A stretch of DNA of 64,000 nt from assembly GCA_900765115.1 (NCBI GenBank), contig CAAFQK010000102.1, positions 1-64,000 of the forward strand, read 5' to 3'. The position numbers were made by a program, and so were the translations under genes. This DNA is from an uncultured Collinsella sp. (GTDB lineage: Bacteria; Actinomycetota; Coriobacteriia; Coriobacteriales; Coriobacteriaceae). This document shows positions 58,189-64,000 of the stretch, piece after piece. Under the pieces are notes generated by a model that saw nothing but the letters and a program-made list of their open reading frames with translations, was not told where the DNA came from and did no database searches. The stretch's first letter is position 1; every line of letters starts with the position of its first letter.

Positions 58189-59376
58189 ATGAACGCCACG
58201 GTTGTGATCCCAACATATTGGGCGGGCGATGATACCCAAGCAAACGCTCCCGGCACCTACGATCACTCGACGTCGCTCAATGCCGCCAACCCGGAGCTCG
58301 ATCGCTGCCTGACTTCGCTCGAACAGGTGCGCGACATTCCGCGCATCATTCTCTTGGTGGTCTGTCCGGTTTCCGCCACGGCCGACGTATCCCATCGCGT
58401 GCACGAAATCGTTAATGCGCATCCCACACTTAAGGTCACCATCGTTACCAATACTCAGGCTTCGCGTGTTGCCGACCGCGTGGCGCAGATTGCGCCCAAA
58501 GGCTCGGGCGAGTGCGTGAGCCTGCGCGGCTACGGTGCCATCCGCAACATGGGTCTTGCCTGCGCGGCGGTGCTGGGGCACGACGCGGTCGTGTTTTTGG
58601 ATGACGACGAGACCGTCATCGATGCCGACTTTATGAAGCGTGCGACCTATGCACTGGGTCAACAGACGCGTCAGGGCCTGCCGATTTTAGTCAAGAGCGG
58701 ATACTTTTACGATCGCGACGGGTCGCCGCTGGCTCCCACGGACAAAGTGGGCATTTGCCATCGCTGGTGGACCAAGCGTATCGAGTTCAATCGCTGGATG
58801 AAAAAGGCGCTCTCGGGCACCCGCATCTCGCGCTCCAATTACGTGTGCGGCGGCCTGATGGCCCTGCACGCCCGCGCCTTTACGCGCGTGGCCTTCGACC
58901 CGTTTATCACCCGCGGCGAGGATCTGGACTACCTGTTTAACATGCGCATGTTTGGCTATGACGTGTGGTTCGACAACGAGTGGACCGTACGCCACCTGCC
59001 GCCCGAGTCCGAGAAGCGCTCGCCGCGCTTTATGCAGGACGTGTACCGTTGGTACTACGAGCGGTCCAAGCTGACGTTCGCTGCGCACCAAAAGGAGCTC
59101 ATTCCGGTTACGGCCGCATCACTCATGCCCTATCCTGGTCCGTGGATCTCGCGTGAGCTCGACGACCGCGTGCGCAAGACCGCCATGGTTCGCAGCATGT
59201 TTACCCGCGAGCACGAGGGGTATCTGCGCATCTGGCGTCATGGTATTGACGAGGCCAAGACCTATGCCCGCCAAAACGCCGCAAGCTACCTGCGTTTTCA
59301 GAGTTTCTGGCCCAAGATCATGGATGAACTTTGGCGCGACGCACAACTGATTAGCATCCTGGAGGGGGCTGAATGA
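58189..59376 (+). CDS. Glycosyltransferase (GT-A fold, GT2-like)
   Basis: 395 residues. MNATVVIPTYWAGDD begins a GT-A nucleotide-sugar fold; VVFLDDDETVID near 137-148 supplies the DxD-type metal site, and GEDLDYLFNMRMFGYD the family-2 acceptor region. No TM segment, so cytoplasmic, likely acting on envelope polysaccharide or glycolipid. Its stop overlaps the start of the second sensor kinase by 4 nt, so they are co-translated. The donor and acceptor cannot be read from sequence. Confidence 0.85.
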   Translation: MNATVVIPTYWAGDDTQANAPGTYDHSTSLNAANPELDRCLTSLEQVRDIPRIILLVVCPVSATADVSHRVHEIVNAHPTLKVTIVTNTQASRVADRVAQIAPKGSGECVSLRGYGAIRNMGLACAAVLGHDAVVFLDDDETVIDADFMKRATYALGQQTRQGLPILVKSGYFYDRDGSPLAPTDKVGICHRWWTKRIEFNRWMKKALSGTRISRSNYVCGGLMALHARAFTRVAFDPFITRGEDLDYLFNMRMFGYDVWFDNEWTVRHLPPESEKRSPRFMQDVYRWYYERSKLTFAAHQKELIPVTAASLMPYPGPWISRELDDRVRKTAMVRSMFTREHEGYLRIWRHGIDEAKTYARQNAASYLRFQSFWPKIMDELWRDAQLISILEGAE

Positions 59377-60716
59377 TCGACCGCCGCGCCCAGCGCGATA
59401 ATTCAATTTCAATCTTTCGCATCATCGCCGTTGTCTGCGCCGTTTGCGTGTTGGTGTACTTTATCTTTGCCCTGGCGACTGGCATTGAGCCGATTGCCAC
59501 GGTGATCGCCTGTGCGCTGCTGTGCATCTTCCTGTGCATCTTTATCTTTTTGACGCTCAATCCCGATTCGGTACGCTCCCAGTACACCGAGGAGACGCTT
59601 TCGGTTGCCTCGGCCATGCTCGAGGACATTAAAGGCGGCCTGACGCAGGAATCGGCGCTTTTGGTGTGCCGGCGTATCCTGCCCGAGACACGTGCCATGA
59701 CCGTTGCCATCACCGATGAGGGCAACGTGCTGGCCTGCGTGGGCGAGTTCGAGGAAAAGCTGCTGCCCGATTCGCCCATCCATACGCTTGCCACGCGCTA
59801 CGTCATTGAGCACGGCATCGTGCAGTCGTTCAACCGCGTGGTGGACGTGGTGGGTGCGGATGGCTCGCACAACCATGTTCCCGCCGGCATCATCGCGCCC
59901 ATCAAGGTGGGCGACCGCACCGTCGGCACGCTCAAGTTCTACTACAAGACCCCGCGTGCCGTCGACCGTACCCAGTATGCGCTCGCCTCGGGTTTTGCCG
60001 AGATCCTGTCCACGCAGCTCGCCATCCACGAGCTCGAGGTGCAAAAGGAACTCACGGCCCGTGCCGAGGTGCGTGCCCTGCAGGCGCAGATCAATCCGCA
60101 CTTTCTGTTTAATACGCTCAACACCATCGCGTCGTTTACGCGTACCGACCCGCTGCGTGCCCGCGAGCTGCTGCGCGAGTTCTCCTCGTTCTATCGCGTC
60201 ACGCTCGACAACTCGGGGTCGCTTATCCCGGTCTCGCGCGAGGTTGCCCAGACCAAGCGCTACCTGACGTTTGAGAAGGCGCGCTTTGGCGAGGACCGCG
60301 TACTGGCGACCTTCGATGTCTCCGAGGATGTCGAGGACACGTTGGTCCCGGCCTTTGTAATCCAGCCCATTGTCGAGAACGCCGTGCGGCATGGCATGGG
60401 CGATGGCGATGCCCTGCAGATCGATGTGACCGTCCATCAAGACGGCGACGACGCAATCCTGATTGCCGTGGCCGACAACGGCGTGGGCATGGACGAGGGC
60501 ACCGCCGCCAGGCTGTTTGATGAGCGCTCCGCCCGCCCCGATGCCAGTTCCCCGCAAGGCGGCGGCGCCGGCGTGGCCATGCACAATATTTCTGAGCGCA
60601 TCCATCGCTTTTATGGACCGCACTCTTATACGCGCGTCGAATCGGCGCCGGGCAAGGGCACCAAAGTGCTCCTGCATCTTGATTTGTCAGAGAGCATCTT
60701 TGACATTCAAGAGTAA
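59373..60716 (+). CDS. LytS-family sensor histidine kinase (second copy)
   Basis: 447 residues, paralogous to the kinase at 53460: two TM segments (about 15-60), a GAF-like region, the His acceptor in INPHFLFNTL near 243, and ATPase motifs IVENAVRHG near 334 and DNGVGMDE near 369. The matching segment of the first copy, VDPHFLFNTI, is very close, but overall divergence is clear, so the two may sense different signals. ATG overlaps the glycosyltransferase stop; the LytTR partner follows at 60789. Confidence 0.9.
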   Translation: MIDRRAQRDNSISIFRIIAVVCAVCVLVYFIFALATGIEPIATVIACALLCIFLCIFIFLTLNPDSVRSQYTEETLSVASAMLEDIKGGLTQESALLVCRRILPETRAMTVAITDEGNVLACVGEFEEKLLPDSPIHTLATRYVIEHGIVQSFNRVVDVVGADGSHNHVPAGIIAPIKVGDRTVGTLKFYYKTPRAVDRTQYALASGFAEILSTQLAIHELEVQKELTARAEVRALQAQINPHFLFNTLNTIASFTRTDPLRARELLREFSSFYRVTLDNSGSLIPVSREVAQTKRYLTFEKARFGEDRVLATFDVSEDVEDTLVPAFVIQPIVENAVRHGMGDGDALQIDVTVHQDGDDAILIAVADNGVGMDEGTAARLFDERSARPDASSPQGGGAGVAMHNISERIHRFYGPHSYTRVESAPGKGTKVLLHLDLSESIFDIQE

Positions 60717-60788
60717 AATAAAAGGCTATGGGCTCAACGCCAAGCGGCGGATGCCCAGCGTAGTTTGTTGACGAAAGGTTTAATCCCT

Positions 60789-61505
60789 ATGCTGCGTGCG
60801 ATGATTGTGGATGATGAGGCCCCGGCCCGTTCGGAACTTCGCTTCTTGCTCGAGCAGACGGGCAAGATCGGCACGATCACTGAGGCGTCGAGCGTCCGCT
60901 CCGCCATTGAGATGCTGATGGAAAGCCGCGTCGATGTCGTCTTTCTCGATATCTCGATGCCCGGCGCTTCTGGTCTGCAGCTTGCCGAGGCGCTACATAA
61001 GCTTAAGAATCCGCCGGCGATTGTGTTTGTGACCGCGTATAGCGATCATGCCGTCGAGGCGTTCGACGTAGATGCCGTCGATTACCTAATGAAGCCGGTT
61101 GAGGAGGCACGTCTGGATCGCGCGATCAAGAAGGTCATGCAACACGCCAAGCCCGTCACGGACAGCAAAGCCACCATCGAGCGCATTCCGGTGGAAAAGG
61201 GCGGCCGTAAGGTCCTCATTCCCGTGGATGACATTCGCTTCATCATGGCCAAGGACGATTACTCCTGTATCTATACCGTCGATGATCGTTTTCTATCGAC
61301 GACTTCGTTGGCGCAGTTCGAGGCCAAGCTTTGCGACTTTGGCTTCTTTCGCGTTCATCGCCGCTATATCGTCAACTTGGCGTGCGTCACAGATGTCGAG
61401 ACGGTGCCCTCGGGCGCCATCCAGCTGGGCATTACGGGCGTCGACGAACGCGTGCCGGTCTCGCGCCGCCGCGTCGTGCCGCTCAAGAAGGCCCTGAGCC
61501 TCTAA
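60789..61505 (+). CDS. LytTR-family response regulator (second copy)
   Basis: 238 residues from ATG 60789 (AAAGG about 10 nt upstream). Receiver with Asp in VVFLDISMPG near 55 and Lys in YLMKPVE near 104; LytTR domain (about 133-236) with FFRVHRRYIVNLACV. Paralogue of the regulator at 54884. It pairs with the preceding kinase. Confidence 0.93.
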   Translation: MLRAMIVDDEAPARSELRFLLEQTGKIGTITEASSVRSAIEMLMESRVDVVFLDISMPGASGLQLAEALHKLKNPPAIVFVTAYSDHAVEAFDVDAVDYLMKPVEEARLDRAIKKVMQHAKPVTDSKATIERIPVEKGGRKVLIPVDDIRFIMAKDDYSCIYTVDDRFLSTTSLAQFEAKLCDFGFFRVHRRYIVNLACVTDVETVPSGAIQLGITGVDERVPVSRRRVVPLKKALSL

Positions 61506-61511
61506 CACGCT

Positions 61512-61560
61512 GGCCCCGCAGCCCTGTAGACCAATTGTCTGCGGAGCCGTGGGGCTTTTC
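61512..61560 (+). terminator. Terminator after the second LytTR gene
   Basis: Stem-loop made of CCGCAG (61516-61521) with CTGCGG (61539-61544) and outer GCCCC with GGGGC, followed by TTTTC. 7 nt after the stop codon. The stem is interrupted. Confidence 0.55.
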
Positions 61561-61596
61561 GTATATACGTCGAATCGGTTTTGCAGAAGGGATCCC

Positions 61597-62064
61597 ATGA
61601 ACAGTGCAAGCGCTAAGCGCATCGACATCATCTCGGACACCCACGGCTATCTTTCGCTCGCGCTTCTGGACGAGCTCAAGGGCGCAGATCTGATCATCCA
61701 CGCCGGAGACCTCACCTCAGAGATGGATTACGAGCATCTATGCACCATCGCCCCCGTGCGAGCGGTCCTAGGAAACAACGACTACTACCGCGACTACGGC
61801 CCTGATGTAGACCATCTTGCCCTCTTCACCTACGAAGGCCTCAAATTCGCCGTAGCCCACTACCGCGAAGATCTCCCCGTGGGATCCGTAGACGTAGCCA
61901 TCAACGGTCACACCCACGTAACCAAAGAAGCCCAAGTAGGCCGCTGCCTAGTCCTCAACCCCGGCAGCGCCAGCTACCCCAGAGGCACCCGAGGCCCCAC
62001 CATGGCCAGAATGCTTGTCAAAGACGGCAAGATCCTGAGCACCAAATTTATTGACCTGGAGTAA
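61597..62064 (+). CDS. Metallophosphoesterase (YfcE/MJ0936-like)
   Basis: 155 residues from ATG 61597 (AGAAGGGA upstream). Calcineurin-like motifs: ISDTHGY, IHAGDLTSE, LGNNDYY, INGHTHVT and NPGSASYPRG, in the right order. A small phosphodiesterase of the YfcE type. Short relative to typical 170-180 residue members, though all metal-binding motifs are present. Codon use near the 3' end is unusually AT-ending (CCC GTA, GAA), and a strong terminator follows. Confidence 0.9.
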   Translation: MNSASAKRIDIISDTHGYLSLALLDELKGADLIIHAGDLTSEMDYEHLCTIAPVRAVLGNNDYYRDYGPDVDHLALFTYEGLKFAVAHYREDLPVGSVDVAINGHTHVTKEAQVGRCLVLNPGSASYPRGTRGPTMARMLVKDGKILSTKFIDLE

Positions 62065-62071
62065 CCGCAAC

Positions 62072-62107
62072 AAAAACGGGGGATGCACAACGCATCCCCC
62101 GTTTTTT
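62072..62107. terminator. Bidirectional intrinsic terminator
   Basis: 11-bp perfect stem (62076-62086 with 62092-62102), 5-nt loop, T-run after and A-run before. It serves the phosphoesterase gene and could also stop minus-strand transcription. Confidence 0.9.
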
Positions 62108-62255
62108 ATGAGCCAAAGGCGGAAGTTCAACAAGATCCATCAGACCAACCCCGCCGAGGAGCACGCGGGCTAGCCGCGCAGCGGCGCACGCCTGCAAAAC
62201 TGGTTGAATAATGTGACGGCAGGGAGGGTCTCAAAAAATATTTTCAAAAAAGTTG

Positions 62256-62285
62256 TTGCGCACCGGACAGACTTCTGTGTATACT
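62256..62285 (+). promoter_or_regulatory. tRNA-Asp promoter
   Basis: TTGCGC (62256-62261), 18-bp spacer, TATACT (62280-62285). The tRNA starts 47 nt downstream. The region before it is AT-rich with an A/T tract, as usual for strong stable-RNA promoters. The rest of 62108-62255 shows no gene. Confidence 0.75.
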
Positions 62286-62331
62286 AATCCCCGCAGCGCA
62301 CGCGAGCGGAAACAAACGCGAACGACTGCCT

Positions 62332-62409
<78 letters not shown>

Positions 62410-62417
62410 ACGCAATT

Positions 62418-62445
62418 AAAGCCACGTCTTCGGACGTGGCTTTTT
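62418..62445 (+). terminator. tRNA-Asp terminator
   Basis: 8-bp stem GCCACGTC (62421-62428) with GACGTGGC (62433-62440), TTCG tetraloop, then five T residues. Confidence 0.93.
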
Positions 62446-62752
62446 GCGTTTGATAGGACCTTGATCCCATCGGCCCCTTTCGCCCAAAACCAAATCCTCC
62501 CAATTTCCGGACAAGCTCCGTTTGAGACATGTGTTCAAACGAGGCGTTTGTTGCACAACACCTGTTCAGCGAAGCAGGGGGTTAGGTTATACTAAATTGC
62601 ACTGAATGCCGTTTTTGATGCAAGAGGCTTCAAACACGGCATTCAGTGGGCACCCGTTTTGCTATTTGGGCGTCCATACGGCCATTGGTGTCTCGACGCA
62701 AGCTCGGCCCCGGAGCTCGTTCGAGCTGTTCCTATTCCTTGAAAGGGGAAAA
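62446..62752 (+). promoter_or_regulatory. rrf2 upstream region: promoter and long 5' stem-loop
   Basis: TATACT (62588-62593) with a weak -35 TTCAGC 17 bp upstream. A 13-bp perfect stem, arms 62600-62612 and 62636-62648, begins 7 nt after the -10, with a 23-nt loop. About 100 nt more leader precede GAAAGGGGAAAA and ATG 62753. No gene is seen in this stretch. Confidence 0.55.
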
Positions 62753-63238
62753 ATGGACATATCGAGGAAGACTGATTACGCCCTTCGCATGCTCGCGATG
62801 CTTGCCGAGGACCCGGAGCGTCTGCTTTCTGTTCGCACCGCCGCCGAAGAGGTCAATGTCCCGTATTCGTTTGCCCGTTCGATCCAGCATGGTTTGGTTC
62901 AGGCCGGTATTGTGGAGAGCCTGCGTGGCGTCCATGGCGGCATGCGTCTTAAGGTCAGCCCCGACGATGTCACCATCCGCCAGGTCGTTGAGGCCGTTCA
63001 GGGCCCCATGGTCATGAACGATTGCACCGCGCCCGATGGCGACTGTGCACGCATGGGTACGTGCTGCTATCATCCCCTGTGGGCCGGAGCTCAAGCGCTG
63101 ATGCGCGACTACCTCGATTCCGTTTCGCTGGGCGATATCGTCGCTCACCGCCAGTTCCCGGCCGTCGATTCCAAATTCGCCGACCGCGATGCGTTTCCCG
63201 AGTACGCCACCTGTACGTGCGCTTGCCGGGAGGAATAA
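62753..63238 (+). CDS. Rrf2 family transcriptional regulator
   Basis: 161 residues from ATG 62753; the frame is open 147 nt upstream but the Rrf2 N-terminus MDISRKTDYALRML fixes the start. Winged HTH (about 10-60), then a Cys-rich segment NDCTAPDGDCARMGTCCYHP near 87-106 that matches the Fe-S ligand region of the family, and a further Cys pair at the C-terminus (CTCAC). It may sense Fe-S status, nitrosative or redox stress. Confidence 0.9.
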   Translation: MDISRKTDYALRMLAMLAEDPERLLSVRTAAEEVNVPYSFARSIQHGLVQAGIVESLRGVHGGMRLKVSPDDVTIRQVVEAVQGPMVMNDCTAPDGDCARMGTCCYHPLWAGAQALMRDYLDSVSLGDIVAHRQFPAVDSKFADRDAFPEYATCTCACREE

Positions 63239-63259
63239 CGCCGCATAAGGAGCATAGCC

Positions 63260-64000
63260 ATGATTCAGGACCCCTTTCGTTCGATGATTCGTTCGGAAGG
63301 GGTCCTGCGTTATCGCGACCTTCCGTGGCGCCGCACGCGCGACCCGTACATTATTTGGCTTTCCGAGGTTATGCTGCAGCAAACGCAAGTGCCGCGTGTG
63401 GAGACGCGTATGCCCGCGTGGCTCGACCGCTTTCCGACCGTACAGGCGCTCGCTCAGGCCGCTCCTTCCGACGTTTTGGATGCTTGGCAGGGGATGGGCT
63501 ACAACCGACGCGCTCTGGCGCTTCACGGGGCCGCTCAGCGCGTTGTAGAGGACTGGGGCGGGGAGTTTCCGCGTGAGACGCGTGACTTGGTCACTCTGCC
63601 TGGTATTGGCCCGGCAACGGCGCAGGGTATCCGGTCGTTTGCGTTTGATCTTCCGGGCGTGTATCTGGAGACCAACGTGCGCACGGTCTTTTTGCATCAT
63701 TTCTTTCCCGATGTGCCGGCCGTTCCCGATCGCGAGCTGGTGCCGCTGATCCAAGCTGCCTGTCCGGCGGTCCCCGGTGCGGCGGCGGACGAGATTACGC
63801 CCTTTGCCGCGCCTCAAGACGATGCCGACACGCCGCGCGCGTGGTATTACGCATTGCTGGATTACGGCGCGTATCTTAAAAAGACACTGCCCAATCCGTC
63901 CAGGCGGTCGGCGGGCTATAGTCGTCAGTCCAAGTTTGAGGGCTCGCGCCGCCAAAAGCGCGCCCACATTGTGCGCATGCTGCTGGCGGCGCGCGATGGA
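63260..64000 (+). CDS. MutY-like A/G-specific adenine DNA glycosylase (partial, runs off window)
   Basis: At least 247 residues from ATG 63260, open to the window edge. DNA glycosylase of the HhH-GPD superfamily with LSEVMLQQTQV near 35, QGMGYNRRAL near 79, the HhH LPGIGPATAQGI near 113, and a late ALLDYGAYLKK. Where the catalytic Asp normally sits (a DGN/DTN motif), this protein has VYLETNVRTVF near 136. The four-Cys [4Fe-4S] cluster expected after DYGA is absent in the visible part, which runs into Arg/Lys. It may excise adenine opposite 8-oxoG by a variant mechanism, or have another role. Confidence 0.75.
   Translation, partial: MIQDPFRSMIRSEGVLRYRDLPWRRTRDPYIIWLSEVMLQQTQVPRVETRMPAWLDRFPTVQALAQAAPSDVLDAWQGMGYNRRALALHGAAQRVVEDWGGEFPRETRDLVTLPGIGPATAQGIRSFAFDLPGVYLETNVRTVFLHHFFPDVPAVPDRELVPLIQAACPAVPGAAADEITPFAAPQDDADTPRAWYYALLDYGAYLKKTLPNPSRRSAGYSRQSKFEGSRRQKRAHIVRMLLAARDG

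Overview
The window is high-GC DNA from an anaerobic, host-associated actinobacterium. I place it in the class Coriobacteriia, probably Collinsella or a close relative. Three things point there: an actinobacterial FHA / PP2C phosphatase / RodA / PASTA-kinase cell-wall operon, an anaerobe's pyruvate:ferredoxin oxidoreductase with mannose- and cellobiose-type PTS operons, and paired LytS/LytTR-type two-component systems. The genus is inference; no rRNA is present.

Layout. 1-5.3 kb: a TetR regulator and a DUF5692 membrane protein, divergent from a large Fe-S/FAD oxidoreductase and hypA, with twin palindromic operators between them. 5.7-9.0 kb: a mannose-family PTS (fused IIAB, IIC, IID) and a DUF956 gene. 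9.1-9.4 kb: tRNA-Arg(CCU) followed by scrambled copies of its own 3' end. 9.5-19.5 kb: a minus-strand cell-wall signalling operon (kinase, fhaA, fhaB, PP2C phosphatase, a RodA-PBP fusion, PASTA kinase). 20.0-25.8 kb: an accessory cassette made of a regulator with two membrane/LuxR-HTH modules in tandem, a secreted DUF2712-like protein, two ABC permease-like subunits, an ATPase and an exported accessory protein. 25.9-31.6 kb: a YcxB-like protein, then dnaX, ybaB and recR with an unrelated insertion between dnaX and ybaB. 31.8-35.5 kb: a second kinase-FHA cluster. 35.9-39.6 kb: nifJ with an unusual leader and a nested inverted-repeat terminator. 39.8-42.8 kb: a DUF4143 ATPase next to a 34-bp tandem repeat, then arcC. 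43.1-48.6 kb: a cellobiose-type PTS operon with a PRD regulator and a GH1 phospho-glucosidase. 49.1-53.3 kb: a C39-like exported peptidase, an APC permease and an amidohydrolase. 53.4-61.5 kb: two paralogous LytS/LytTR two-component systems bracketing a PLC-like protein, an MFS transporter and a glycosyltransferase. 61.6-64 kb: a phosphoesterase, tRNA-Asp, an Rrf2 regulator and a MutY-like glycosylase cut by the window edge.

Working together. The two PTS operons import and phosphorylate sugars, and nifJ links pyruvate to ferredoxin. The 9.5-19.5 kb operon couples extracellular cell-wall sensing (PASTA domains) to phosphorylation, FHA readout, dephosphorylation and peptidoglycan synthesis. The 20-26 kb cassette looks like a self-contained secreted-protein plus ABC-transport system under its own membrane-bound regulator and is the best candidate for an undescribed system.

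Non-coding structure is rich. Three families of short intergenic inverted repeats recur. Several genes (dnaX, nifJ, arcC, a LytS kinase, rrf2) share one promoter layout: a -10-like hexamer followed within about 4-10 nt by a strong stem-loop, so the mRNA would start at or just before the hairpin.
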